Source of the DNA: a bacterium
GTDB lineage: Bacteria; Verrucomicrobiota; Verrucomicrobiia; Limisphaerales; UBA8199
Reading direction: 5' to 3'
Assembly: GCA_021784555.1 (NCBI GenBank)
Contig: JAJYHY010000029.1
Coordinates: forward strand, 1 to 40,643
DNA: 40,643 bases
Shown: piece after piece, positions 8,682 through 17,644 of the stretch
How the letters are laid out: every line of letters begins with the position of its first letter
Numbering within the stretch: the first letter of the stretch is position 1
The notes under the pieces: generated by a model
Database searches by the model: none
The model's input: only the letters and a program-made list of their open reading frames with translations
What the model was told of the DNA's origin: nothing
Program-made: the position numbers and the translations under genes

Positions 8682-10259
8682 TCAGGGGGCTTTGGATTCC
8701 GTTCTTTGACCCCTTAACCCCGCCGCGGGATCAGCGTGGCGCGGAAATTGGGAATCAATCTCGGAAAGGCGCGCGGCCAAGGCGGCGGCTTTGTGCGGAT
8801 GCGTGTTGGCAAGATTCGTCTTTTCGCCTGGGTCATCTGCCAGATTGAACAGGAATCCTGGCGCCGGAATCTTCACGCGCTTCCAAGGCCCCAAGCCGTC
8901 GCAAGTCCGCCCCGGCAAAACGAATTTCCAGTCACCGGCGCGTAGCGCCTTCTCCCGTCCTTGATCCCACTCCACCAGACTCTGGCGCCCGGTTGGTGAC
9001 TGCCCCAGCAAGGCAGGCAGCACGTCCTGACTGTCGGGACAGTCGCCCGCCCCCAACCTCTGTCCGGTCAGGGCCGCAAACGACGCCGCCAAGTCCACCT
9101 GACTGACCAGCGCCTGCGACACGCCGGGTTTGACTTTGCCGGGCCAGCAGACAATGAACGGCACCCGCGTCCCACCGTCGAAAATGCTGTATTTGCCCGC
9201 GCGCAGCGGGCCGGCCGGTTTGTGATTGCCCAGCAGTTGGTTGGCCTGGTCGTTGTAGCCGTCGTCCAGCACCGGGCCGTTGTCGCTGCTCAAAATCACC
9301 AGGGTGTTGTCCGTCAGTTTCAGCCGGTCGAGCGTTTTGAGAATCTGGCCCACCGCCCAGTCAAACTCCGCCAACTCATCGCCGCGCGGCCCCATGCCCG
9401 TCCGGCCCACGAACCGTTTGTTCGGCACCCGCGGCACGTGTATGTCGTGCGAGGCGTAGTAGAGGAAAAACGGATGATTCCTTTCGCTTTCGATAAAATT
9501 GACGGCCTGCTTCGCCAGGACCTCTTCAATCTCGTCGTCTTTCCACAGCGCCGCCTTGCCGCCGGTCATATAGCCGATGCGCCCAATGCCATTGATGACG
9601 GCATTGTTGTGACCGGCGCTTGAAGTCATCACCAATTCGCGGTGGTCCATGGTCTTGTAGGTGACTTCACCCGGCAGGGCGTGGCGGTAGCTGACATGGA
9701 TCGGATCAGAGGGGTCGAGATTGAAGACGCGGTGGTCCTGAACATAGACGCACGGCACGCGGTCCGGCGTGGCGGGAATGATGAAACAGTGATTGAACCC
9801 CACTTCCAGCGGGCCGGGTTTGATGACGCCGTTCCAGTCCTGCGCTCCCCGCTTCGCTCCCAGGCCCAGATGCCATTTGCCGATCGCGGCGGTAGCGTAA
9901 CCCGCGCGCCGCAAAATGGCCGGCAGGGTCATACTGCCCGGCTCAATGAGCAGCGCGGCATCGCCCGGCAGCACCCCGCTGCCTTTCCGGCGAAAGGCGT
10001 ATTCGCCCGTCAAAATGGAAAAGCGCGACGGGGTGCAGGTGGCGGAGGTTGCGTAGCCGTTCACAAAGCGCAGGCCTTCCCTGGCCAGCCGGTCCACGTT
10101 CGGCGTCCGCACGCGGCTGCCGCCGTAACACTGCAAATCGCCAAAGCCAATGTCATCGCCGTAGATTATTACGATGTTGGGTTTTGGTGCGGCGGCCAGG
10201 CCCGGCAGTACCGGGCATAACAATGCAGCCGCCAGGGGGAGTGGAAGGATTTTGTTCAT
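8682..10259 (-). CDS. Exported type I sulfatase (arylsulfatase family)
   Basis: A 525-residue sulfate ester hydrolase. A Sec signal peptide covers about residues 1-24 (hydrophobic PLAAALLCPVLPG, AxA-type site before PKPN). The mature protein starts with the family metal site PNIVIIYGDDIGFGD (D35, D36). The formylglycine motif is CTPSR at 75-79, so the cysteine-type maturation is expected, by a formylglycine-generating enzyme that is not encoded in this window. IGKWHLG and the later SSDNGP metal-ligand motif are both present. Cleavage of sulfate from a glycan or other sulfated substrate in the periplasm or outside is likely; which sulfate position cannot be told. It lies head to tail with the DUF4838 gene upstream (13-base gap) on the same strand, so the two probably form an operon. 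Confidence 0.92.
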   Translation of the reverse strand: MNKILPLPLAAALLCPVLPGLAAAPKPNIVIIYGDDIGFGDLQCYGGSRVRTPNVDRLAREGLRFVNGYATSATCTPSRFSILTGEYAFRRKGSGVLPGDAALLIEPGSMTLPAILRRAGYATAAIGKWHLGLGAKRGAQDWNGVIKPGPLEVGFNHCFIIPATPDRVPCVYVQDHRVFNLDPSDPIHVSYRHALPGEVTYKTMDHRELVMTSSAGHNNAVINGIGRIGYMTGGKAALWKDDEIEEVLAKQAVNFIESERNHPFFLYYASHDIHVPRVPNKRFVGRTGMGPRGDELAEFDWAVGQILKTLDRLKLTDNTLVILSSDNGPVLDDGYNDQANQLLGNHKPAGPLRAGKYSIFDGGTRVPFIVCWPGKVKPGVSQALVSQVDLAASFAALTGQRLGAGDCPDSQDVLPALLGQSPTGRQSLVEWDQGREKALRAGDWKFVLPGRTCDGLGPWKRVKIPAPGFLFNLADDPGEKTNLANTHPHKAAALAARLSEIDSQFPRHADPAAGLRGQRTESKAP

Positions 10260-10272
10260 GGTTGCGATTCAT

Positions 10273-12162
10273 TCATTCGCCCGCCGCCCTCTTCATTTGG
10301 CTAATCCATTCGCCGGCCCCATGGCCCTCGCGAAGGGAGGTGAAATGGAATCGCTTAAGGTCGGCTATAAACGGATTCAGGCGCGCGCGGAAGTCGGCCC
10401 GCTGGGCCGCGGTCGCGTCGCGGCCGGGAACATGAGTGGCCAGGTAGATGTAGCGCAGCCCCAGGCGCGCCTCCTGGACGCGGTTCCTGATTTTTGGGGT
10501 CTGGGCCGCCGCTTCCGCGTGGTCGAAGAGGAGATTCGCCGTGCTGAGCAATGCGGGACTGAAGAGCTTGGAGGTGGGAGGATCGTAAAGGTGCAGGTGG
10601 ACGTCGGGTTGCCGCAACTGATAGTGGAAAAGCCGGAGATAGGCGTAGATGTCCGGACCGGCCTGGCCGTAGTAGCCATCGCAGAAATCGCGAATGAGGC
10701 TCCAGACATCCTGGCGCGGGTCCCACACGAGATGGGCGATGACCCACGTGTGCAACGGCTGCATGGCGGAGTTGCCGGCGACATCGCCTTCGCAAAACAT
10801 GCCCGAAACGCCGTTGTCCCGGTAATAGGCCATATCGGCGCCCAGTTCGTCCCAATCGGGATAGGGTTGGGCGTAGTGAGCGAAATTGACCACGTAGTGC
10901 CAGATTTGAAGGTGGCCCGGCGCCACCTTTGCCCACCCGAGCAGTGCTCTTTTGGAGGCCTTGTTCTGCGGACCGTAGGCCAGCGAATGACCGTCGCAAG
11001 CATAGATCGGCGCCAGGCAGACCAACACGTTGGTGGCCGGGGCAATGGCGCCGGGCGTGGGCGCTTTTTGAGTGTATTGATAGGCCAGCGTATCGAGCCA
11101 GATTTTGCGTCCCGGCAGGGCCGCCTGCACCGCCGCGGCGACTTTGTTGACAAAGTTCAATAGCGTGCCGGCGGGGGAACCGTACTTAGCATCGGCCGCC
11201 CGGCAGGCCGCGCACTGGCAGTTTCCATCCACGGCATCGTTGGGGGACAGGCCCAAGGTAAGTTCTTTGGGGTTGGCCTTGGCCTGGGCGATGAGCGCCT
11301 GAACCACGACCTTGAACACACCCGGATTGCTCAAGCAGAGTTGAGAGTCCCTGGAGCACTTTCGTCTGCCGTTGATGAGGCTGTAATAATCGGGATGGTC
11401 GGCGAAATAACGGGATGGCGGGACAAGGCCGTAGAAATTTTCCGCCCCGTTGAAGAGCCGGTTGATGCCCCCCAAGTCGCCGCGGTCGGGCACACTGACT
11501 CCGTTGAGCTTGAGATGCGCGTCCCACCGCGGGTGTTGGAAAACGATCTGCTCGTCCGTGTCGCGGTAGTTAAAGGCCGGCGCCTGGGTCTCGTCCAGGC
11601 GCGGAATGCGCACCACCTTTCTACGCGGCAGCACGGTGGCGTCCGGCGCATACCATCGCGCGCCCAGGTGCTCTTCGAGGAAGGAATAGACGGCGTAAAG
11701 CGTGCCCCGGTCGTCGTGGCCTGCCAGGTAGAGGTTGTCGCCCTCGACACGCATCACAAACCCTTCCTGGGCAAGGGCGTTCAGTTCCACCTTTTTGAAG
11801 CCCGGTGGCAGGAACGGGCTGGCGCCCACGAAGATGGCCGGGCCATCGGGCTTCTGGCTCATCACCGGCAGCGTGGCGCCCGAAATCTGCTTCAGGTCTC
11901 CCGCAAGCTCCTGTGCCGCGTGCCCCACCGTCGCGCTGGCATCCGGGGCAATGACGATGGAATAGGTGCTCTGCCCATGCCGCGCTAGAATCAGTCCCGC
12001 CGCCGAGGCCGCGCCAGTTGACAGGCAGAAGCTCAGAGCCAGGGCCAACTGCCGCGCGAACCAAAGACGCCCGCTGAATGGGTGAACAGAAACCGGGAAA
12101 AAGCCGGCAACGCGCCGCCAGGCCGAAACCTGGCGCCAAAAAGGTGTGGAAACTGTTTTCAT
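10273..12162 (-). CDS. Exported DUF4838 protein with glucuronidase-like N-terminal domain
   Basis: About 629 residues from the ATG at 12162; an in-frame TTG at 12186 would add eight residues. The N-terminus has a signal peptide-like stretch (WFARQLALALSFCLSTGAASA). It is followed by a beta/alpha domain as in the N-terminal part of GH67/GH20 enzymes (YSIVIAPDASATVGHAAQEL, IFVGAS, GTLYAVYSFLEEHLGARWYAP). The rest matches DUF4838: HPDYYSLINGRR, LCLSNPGV, LGLSPNDAVDGNCQCAACRA and FCEGDVAG, predicted as a TIM barrel. DUF4838 proteins are common in polysaccharide-degrading Bacteroidota, Planctomycetota and Verrucomicrobiota; activity is not generally established. Together with the sulfatase 13 bases downstream, breakdown of a sulfated or uronic-acid polysaccharide is a reasonable guess. 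Start choice: the ATG at 12162 follows a GGGGG run, better than the TTG. Confidence 0.85.
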   Translation of the reverse strand: MKTVSTPFWRQVSAWRRVAGFFPVSVHPFSGRLWFARQLALALSFCLSTGAASAAGLILARHGQSTYSIVIAPDASATVGHAAQELAGDLKQISGATLPVMSQKPDGPAIFVGASPFLPPGFKKVELNALAQEGFVMRVEGDNLYLAGHDDRGTLYAVYSFLEEHLGARWYAPDATVLPRRKVVRIPRLDETQAPAFNYRDTDEQIVFQHPRWDAHLKLNGVSVPDRGDLGGINRLFNGAENFYGLVPPSRYFADHPDYYSLINGRRKCSRDSQLCLSNPGVFKVVVQALIAQAKANPKELTLGLSPNDAVDGNCQCAACRAADAKYGSPAGTLLNFVNKVAAAVQAALPGRKIWLDTLAYQYTQKAPTPGAIAPATNVLVCLAPIYACDGHSLAYGPQNKASKRALLGWAKVAPGHLQIWHYVVNFAHYAQPYPDWDELGADMAYYRDNGVSGMFCEGDVAGNSAMQPLHTWVIAHLVWDPRQDVWSLIRDFCDGYYGQAGPDIYAYLRLFHYQLRQPDVHLHLYDPPTSKLFSPALLSTANLLFDHAEAAAQTPKIRNRVQEARLGLRYIYLATHVPGRDATAAQRADFRARLNPFIADLKRFHFTSLREGHGAGEWISQMKRAAGE

Positions 12163-12757
12163 GCCCCCAGATAAAAAGCCGCCCAACCCGCCAAGCCAAG
12201 CGTAAAATTCGCGGCGATGGTCAGGCGCATAGCCGTCAACTCTTAGTTGTTACATTTTGGCGATAATCTTGGTCTTGGAAGGTCACAATTGCCGCCATTC
12301 TTCGCCCTTGCATTGGACCGACGCGCCTTGGGAATCGCTCTGGCCGGGGGTTGCACCCGCCGGTGAGCGCGACAATAAAATACGCGGCCGCGTATTTTAT
12401 TGTCGCGGCCAAAAGGACGGTCGAACTCCGGGCATTAACAATTTCACCCCAAGCATGGCCCCGCGGAGCGTCCAGTCCTTCAATTCAAAAGCCGGAAGAA
12501 CTACGCAGGGATGGGCGAGAAGCTCCGCTTGAAGTGACAATCTCACGCCAAAATCATCGCCAAAATGTCAGTAGTTCTCAATTATCAATTATCGCTGACA
12601 AAACAAGGGGTCTGAGCGCCGGCTCACGGACAGTGACAAGGTCACCGTAAACCGTTGGAAATCAGCAGTACGGTCTTGACAATTGCCGTGAGCGCCTGCT
12701 GGCTAGCGGCTAGCATTTGTTCGGGACATCCTCACACCATTTTTTTAGGCTGGCGGC
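12163..12757. other. Divergent intergenic region between two exported-protein genes
   Basis: About 570-590 bases with no supported gene separate the DUF4838 gene (minus strand) from the Tat-exported protein (plus strand). It carries the perfect palindrome at 12368-12407, an AT-rich run (about 12575-12600) resembling the AATTATCAATT repeats seen elsewhere, and a TTGACA hexamer at about 12675-12680 that could be the -35 element for the plus-strand gene; no convincing -10 follows at 16-18 bases. The size and content fit a regulatory region serving both directions, which is inference. Confidence 0.5.
12368..12407. repeat. Perfect 40-bp palindrome without spacer
   Basis: The left arm CGCGACAATAAAATACGCGG (12368-12387) is followed directly by its exact reverse complement (12388-12407). 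The centre is GCGGCCGC. There is no loop, and pairing stops abruptly on both sides (G/C mismatch at the next position). A 20-bp perfect arm without loop is far beyond chance. It could be a dimeric operator, a cruciform-forming site or the trace of a mobile element; no second copy was seen in the window. Confidence 0.9.
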
Positions 12758-15331
12758 ATGGGTAAAAGCAAACATGAATATCGACGGCGTGAGTTCTTGC
12801 GGAAATCGGCGGTGGGGGTTGGCGGCCTGGTGCTGGGCAGGAATTTTGCCCCCGGCCAACACCAGGCACTTCCTGGGCGCGCGCCCGCTGGAGGCGGTCG
12901 CGCCGCCACCGGTGGCCCGCTGGTGAGGCTGCGAACACAAGCCGCCACCTTTGCGATTGATGCCACCGGTTCGCTCAGCGAGCTTTCCGCCAACAGCGAC
13001 GGGCGCGGCTACCTGGCTGACAATCAGCCCGCTCCTCTGCTGAGTGTGCGGCTTCACGATGCGCTTTGCGCGCCGAGTGAGGCCACGTGGGAGGCGGGAA
13101 CCGGCCGGTTGACGCTTCGCTATGGTGAGGCCGAGGTGACCGCAGTGTTGCGCGCCGAAGCGAAGGCAACCCACGTCGTGTTCGAAGTGGTTGAGGTGGA
13201 AACGCCCAAACACGTGGAACTCGTGCTATGGGGGCCGTATCCGACGAGCATTGGGGATATCATTGGCGAAACGGTCGGTGTAGTGCGCGACCACCGGTTC
13301 GCCATCGGCATCCAGGCCCTCAACGCCAAGACTCTGGGCGGCTACCCCGCAGCCGCTGACGACATCCAGGCCGGTTTCATGGCCGACGACCACGGCCATT
13401 ACCCGGACCTGCCGGAGGCGCTGAACCGCGACCAGCAGTGGCGGGGGGATACGGCGCGCGCCAGGCCTTTCGGCAGCGTGTTGCAGGCCTATTGCCGCAA
13501 CCGGGACCGGGAGCGGGTCATCGCGAATTGGGGCCTGCCAAAATTTGTCGCGCCGGCCTTCAACGATGGCGGGGTCATAGGCAGCAAGGTCGCGCTCTTC
13601 GGCTGTCCGGCCGCGAACGCCCTTGACGTTATCGGCGCCATTGAGGTGGCCGAGGGATTGCCGCATCCGCTCCTGGATGGCATCTGGGGCAAGGTGGCGC
13701 CCAAGGCCAATTGTTCTTACCTGATTGTGGACTATGGCGAGGAAAGCATAGACCGCGCCATTAGCATGGCCAAGCGCGCCGGTTTGAAATATGTTTACAA
13801 CAGTTCGGCCTTCGAAACGTGGGGTCACTTCAAGCTTAAGCGACGTTTCTTTCCCCATGGCCGGCAGGGCCTGCGGGCTTGCGACCAAAAAGCGCGCCGG
13901 GCAGGACTGCGGATTGGCTTCCACACGCTCTCCAATTTTATTACGCCGAACGACGCTTACGTTACGCCAAAGCCGGACCCACGCCTGGCCCGGGTTGGAG
14001 CCAGCGCGCTGACCGCCGACGCGGATGCTATTCAGAAGGAAATTCCCGTTGCCGCGCCGGATTATTTTCAGAAAAAGACCACCATGAACACGGTGGTCAT
14101 CGGCGAAGAACTCATCCGCTACGATTCGGTTTCCAACGCCGCGCCGTGGCGTTTGTTGAATTGTCAGCGCGGAGCCTGGGGAACGCGCGCCGCCGCGCAC
14201 GCTCAGTACGCCGCCGTCGCCAAACTCATGGACCATCCCTACCACGTGTTTCTTACTGATGCCGGCCTCTCCGAGGAGGTGGCCCGCAACATCGCCGCCC
14301 TGTGCAACGATACCGGCGCCCGGCAACTCTCCTTCGACGGGCTGGAGGGCAACTGGTCCACCGGGATGGGACAGTATGGGCGGACGCTCTTCACCCGGGC
14401 CTGGTATGAGGCACTGTCCCCGCAAGCGCAAGGCCGGGTTATCAACGACGCCAGTAATCCCGGCCACTTCAATTGGCACATTTACACCCGGATGAACTGG
14501 GGCGAACCCTGGTACGCGGGTTTTCGCGAAAGCCAGACATTGTATCGGTTCAAGAATCAGGTTTATTTCGAACGTAATCTCATGCCCCGCATGTTGGGCT
14601 GGTTTGCCTTGCGGCCCGATACCAGCCTCGCCGACGCCGAATGGCTGTTGGCGCGCGCCGCGGGATTTAACGCCGGTTTCGCCCTGGTCGCCAGTCTGGC
14701 CAGCACGGCGCAACTCTCGGCCGATGTCTCCTCCGGCGAAGCGACGAGCCGCTGGGGCGCCACACCTGCCATCCTGGAGGCGGTCAACCAATGGGAAACG
14801 GCGCGGCTGGAGCGCGCTTTCCCGGCACACGTCAGGGCTGTGTTGAGGGACAACACTCGCGAGTTTCATCTGGCTGCCGCTGGCCCCCATCAGTGGGACC
14901 TTTATGAAGTTCATTCGGCGCGGTTCACCCGTGACTGCGCCCGAGTGGCGCCGACCCAATGCCAGTTCCAAAATAGGGATGGCCCCCAGCCGTTGCGCTG
15001 GACCTTTCACTCCACTGCCGCCCATCCTCTGACCGGGTTGACAATCGGCATCAATGGGGTGCAGGTGTTTGATTTGGCGAACCAGGCGCTGCCCGAGGGC
15101 GGTTACTTGCACTACGCCGGGGGAGCGGCCGCCGCGCTTTGCGACCACCAATGGCGCCAGTTGGCACGCCTTCCAATTGACACGGCCGCCGCCCGCGTCG
15201 GGAACGGCTCGCAAGAAGTGGAGGTGAGTTGCGCGCCGCTGCGGAAGGCCGAGTTAAAGATCGAATTATACACGCTGAGCGCCGCCACTCGTCTTCGAGC
15301 GACAACCACGGACTTCCAACTACCCGTTTGA
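12758..15331 (+). CDS. Tat-exported large protein, TIM-barrel-like, function unknown
   Basis: 857 residues. The N-terminus carries a twin-arginine signal (RRREFLRKSAVGVGGLVLG, residues 9-27), so the folded protein should be exported by Tat. Residues 50-240 are strand-rich (LLSVRLHDAL, VVFEVVEVE, ELVLWGPYP), like the N-terminal beta-sandwich of many glycoside hydrolases. The centre (about 310-600) looks like a TIM barrel: YLIVDYGEE, LKYVYNSS, GLRIGFHTLSNFI, QLSFDGLEGNWSTG, INDASNPGHFNWH. Between barrel strands sits an inserted segment (VVIGEELIRYDSV, LLNCQRGAWGT). The acidic D-G-L-E in the FDGLEG segment is a candidate catalytic site. The C-terminus is again strand-rich. I do not recognise a named family. 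The neighbours (sulfatase, DUF4838, GH42-like) suggest action on a polysaccharide; that is inference. The stop is only 5 bases before the next gene. Confidence 0.8.
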   Translation: MGKSKHEYRRREFLRKSAVGVGGLVLGRNFAPGQHQALPGRAPAGGGRAATGGPLVRLRTQAATFAIDATGSLSELSANSDGRGYLADNQPAPLLSVRLHDALCAPSEATWEAGTGRLTLRYGEAEVTAVLRAEAKATHVVFEVVEVETPKHVELVLWGPYPTSIGDIIGETVGVVRDHRFAIGIQALNAKTLGGYPAAADDIQAGFMADDHGHYPDLPEALNRDQQWRGDTARARPFGSVLQAYCRNRDRERVIANWGLPKFVAPAFNDGGVIGSKVALFGCPAANALDVIGAIEVAEGLPHPLLDGIWGKVAPKANCSYLIVDYGEESIDRAISMAKRAGLKYVYNSSAFETWGHFKLKRRFFPHGRQGLRACDQKARRAGLRIGFHTLSNFITPNDAYVTPKPDPRLARVGASALTADADAIQKEIPVAAPDYFQKKTTMNTVVIGEELIRYDSVSNAAPWRLLNCQRGAWGTRAAAHAQYAAVAKLMDHPYHVFLTDAGLSEEVARNIAALCNDTGARQLSFDGLEGNWSTGMGQYGRTLFTRAWYEALSPQAQGRVINDASNPGHFNWHIYTRMNWGEPWYAGFRESQTLYRFKNQVYFERNLMPRMLGWFALRPDTSLADAEWLLARAAGFNAGFALVASLASTAQLSADVSSGEATSRWGATPAILEAVNQWETARLERAFPAHVRAVLRDNTREFHLAAAGPHQWDLYEVHSARFTRDCARVAPTQCQFQNRDGPQPLRWTFHSTAAHPLTGLTIGINGVQVFDLANQALPEGGYLHYAGGAAAALCDHQWRQLARLPIDTAAARVGNGSQEVEVSCAPLRKAELKIELYTLSAATRLRATTTDFQLPV

Positions 15332-15336
15332 AACTT

Positions 15337-17259
15337 ATGCCAAGACACCTAACCAAATCGCAGATTACCGCTTCTATCGCGGAGAGGGTGGGACTTACCA
15401 AGACGCAGTCCACTCAAGCCTTTGAGGCCCTCGTGGCGCTGACCTGCAAGCAGGGATGGAGGGCGAAATTAGGGATTGTCGCTTTAGCGCTCATTATCTT
15501 CTATCCGGCTATCGGCTGCTCCAATGGCCGCGGCGGAATGCTCTGGCAAAACTGGCCGGGGATGCCCAGCCGCAGTCAGCCCCTTTGGTGGGCTCAAGTT
15601 GACTTCACAAAGCCGCACAACATCCCTTGGAGTAACGGGGACTTTGCGGCGCTGGCGCAGGACGGGATGAATGGGGTGGAAATCAACTTGGACTGGGGAA
15701 ACATCGAACCTCGAGAGAATCGCTATGATTTCCAATTGCTGGATCGTTATATGGCCGAGGCGGCAAAATCCCATCTGAAGATTTACCTGCTGTTTTGGGA
15801 AAGCGTTTGGGGTGGACCAGGCAAGAACCCTCCGGCCTGGATTACGGCCCGCGACCTTTCCAGTGACGGCGTCAAGGCTCTCGAGCCGCCTTGGTGGGAT
15901 CCGACCTCGCGCAAGGCTTATTTTGACTACGTTGCGCGTACGATTGACCACGTAAAGCGCAGTCCGGGCTTCGGCGGCGTGTACGCCGCGTATGGATGGC
16001 TGGATTCGGAGTGGGGGCCGGCGCCGCGGGGTTCTCACGGGGTCACCGGTTACGCGCCGGCCGACGTTCAAGCCTTTTACCGGTGGCTTCCACAAACGTA
16101 TAAAACTGTCGCCAGGTTCAACCGCCGCTGGCATACCTCCTACCGTGCCTGGAGCGCGGTGCCGGTGGGGAGGCCGGGCGAGCCATTGTTTCCTCTTTAC
16201 CAGCGTTTTCGTCAATATAGCGCCGAAGAGGGTTTTGCCGCCATCTCGCGGCTAGTGCGCGAACATACCCAAGCGACCCTGCTCTATTCCTGGGGAGGCG
16301 GCATCTGCGGGAGAATTGGCCCGGAGGTGCAAGGGAATGATCCCGACATGTTCTTCCGCCTGGCGAGGAAATACCACGCGATTGTCAATCTCGATGATTG
16401 TGACACGACGGGGTTGGCGCTGCTTTTTGGCAGCATGGCACGCTATTATGGAGTTCCTCTCTTGAACGAATGGACCCCCGGCAGACCAGACCTCCGGCCT
16501 GAAGCTCCGCAGTGGCTGGGCCATATCGGGCTGGACGCACCCTATGAAGTGGGAGAAGATTTCTTTATCTATCCCCCTTCGCGGGAGCATCTTGGATTCG
16601 TTCAGGGCTGGCAGGTTTACCAACAATTCCATCGGATCCTGACGAAGGTTATTCAGGGAGTCATGCCCTGGCAGCCAGTGGCTGCGATCGTGCCTTTGCG
16701 TCAAATCTCCCTAAGCGGCAACCTCAACGCCGACCCGAATCTGGCGCGGGAGCTGGGTGACTTTTGGCGGCATTATCACGTGCTGCCTCAGTTTGTGAGT
16801 GATGAGCAGGTGGAGCGAGGAATAGTCAGCCTTCGACGCTTTCGAGCCGTGGTCGATTTAGGGGACGAAGCGGGGACTCTGCCTGCCCTGAAGGCTTACG
16901 CCAAGAAACATCCTATTCTCAAGACGCTTGAACAGACGGTTGCCTATCTCCAGCCCTATGAGACCCTGAAACCGCAAGACGACTCAATAGAGGTAGTGCC
17001 GACGGTCGAAGGGTCGGAGGTTTGGCTTACGCTGGCCAATTGCAGCGGGCAGGCTTACAACGGGTCCGTCCGGTTTCATCCTATGGCGATTGGACTGCGG
17101 GCGGCAGCCGCTTCCATCGTGAAAGATGCGGAAACGGGCGGGCGTGTTGCAGCCCTCCGCCGGCCAAATGGCGACATGGAGTGGCCAGTCCATATAGCAC
17201 CCGCCGGTTTTCAAGTCCTGGAGCTGCGGCCTTTCGCTCCGGCACAAGGGGCAAGATGA
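15337..17259 (+). CDS. GH42-like beta-galactosidase-type lipoprotein fused behind an HU N-terminal fragment
   Basis: The frame from ATG 15337 encodes 640 residues in three parts. Residues 1-38 (MPRHLTKSQI, then RVGLTKTQSTQAFEALVAL) match the N-terminal helices of HU-family DNA-binding proteins as found in Verrucomicrobiota, without the beta-arm. Residues 41-61 (WRAKLGIVALALIIFYPAIGC) form a lipoprotein signal with lipobox cysteine 61. From 85 a GH42/GH35-like TIM barrel follows: GVEINLDWGNIEPRENRYDF, LKIYLLFWES, with E225 (DSEWGP) and E378 (LLNEWTPG) as candidate catalytic acids. A downstream GTG at 15433 (residue 33) would give a normal lipoprotein without the HU part and may be the true start. 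The hydrolase would sit on the outside of a membrane as part of the carbohydrate cluster. The HU part cannot bind DNA alone and looks like a recombination scar. Confidence 0.8.
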   Translation: MPRHLTKSQITASIAERVGLTKTQSTQAFEALVALTCKQGWRAKLGIVALALIIFYPAIGCSNGRGGMLWQNWPGMPSRSQPLWWAQVDFTKPHNIPWSNGDFAALAQDGMNGVEINLDWGNIEPRENRYDFQLLDRYMAEAAKSHLKIYLLFWESVWGGPGKNPPAWITARDLSSDGVKALEPPWWDPTSRKAYFDYVARTIDHVKRSPGFGGVYAAYGWLDSEWGPAPRGSHGVTGYAPADVQAFYRWLPQTYKTVARFNRRWHTSYRAWSAVPVGRPGEPLFPLYQRFRQYSAEEGFAAISRLVREHTQATLLYSWGGGICGRIGPEVQGNDPDMFFRLARKYHAIVNLDDCDTTGLALLFGSMARYYGVPLLNEWTPGRPDLRPEAPQWLGHIGLDAPYEVGEDFFIYPPSREHLGFVQGWQVYQQFHRILTKVIQGVMPWQPVAAIVPLRQISLSGNLNADPNLARELGDFWRHYHVLPQFVSDEQVERGIVSLRRFRAVVDLGDEAGTLPALKAYAKKHPILKTLEQTVAYLQPYETLKPQDDSIEVVPTVEGSEVWLTLANCSGQAYNGSVRFHPMAIGLRAAAASIVKDAETGGRVAALRRPNGDMEWPVHIAPAGFQVLELRPFAPAQGAR

Positions 17260-17644
17260 AGGTCACCCAAGTCAAGCGCCCAGCGCCCAATCATCGCCCC
17301 TCGCTTAGAACCACCCCCCTCGCTTGCTCGGAATCCTCCGACTAAAACTGCCCTGCTCGGAAAGGGAACACCGCCTCCTGGAGAACAGGCGACGCCAATC
17401 CTCTCCCGTCGAGTGGATTCCTTTTCCGTGAGCAAAGCCGGGTCAGTTTCCGTGAACGTCTGGGGCCCCTTTAGGCCTGATAGAAGCCAGCCCTCCAACT
17501 CCCCATTGGCTGGATACCTTGGCTCCGAAGCGCCCAAGTTCCACATGGGCGGCGCGGTAAGTCGCCCGCGCAACCACTGACGAGTTGGCCACCCATATCT
17601 AATCGTCGTTGACTTCGCCGCGAGATTCGCTAAGCTTCCCCGAT
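17260..17644. other. Intergenic stretch, nothing recognised
   Basis: About 385 bases between the GH42-like gene and the small protein at 17645. No frame has recognisable content, and no clear hairpin-plus-T-run terminator or promoter hexamers stand out. Confidence 0.5.

Noticed and set aside
10174-11163. 329-codon plus-strand open frame in the DUF4838 gene
   Set aside because: Shadow of the DUF4838 frame; no family resemblance.
13226-15214. Long 662-codon open frame on the minus strand, antisense to the Tat-exported protein
   Set aside because: It has no recognisable domain, is rich in Arg/Gly, and arises from the GC-rich codon pattern of the true plus-strand gene, which has a signal peptide and well-formed segments.
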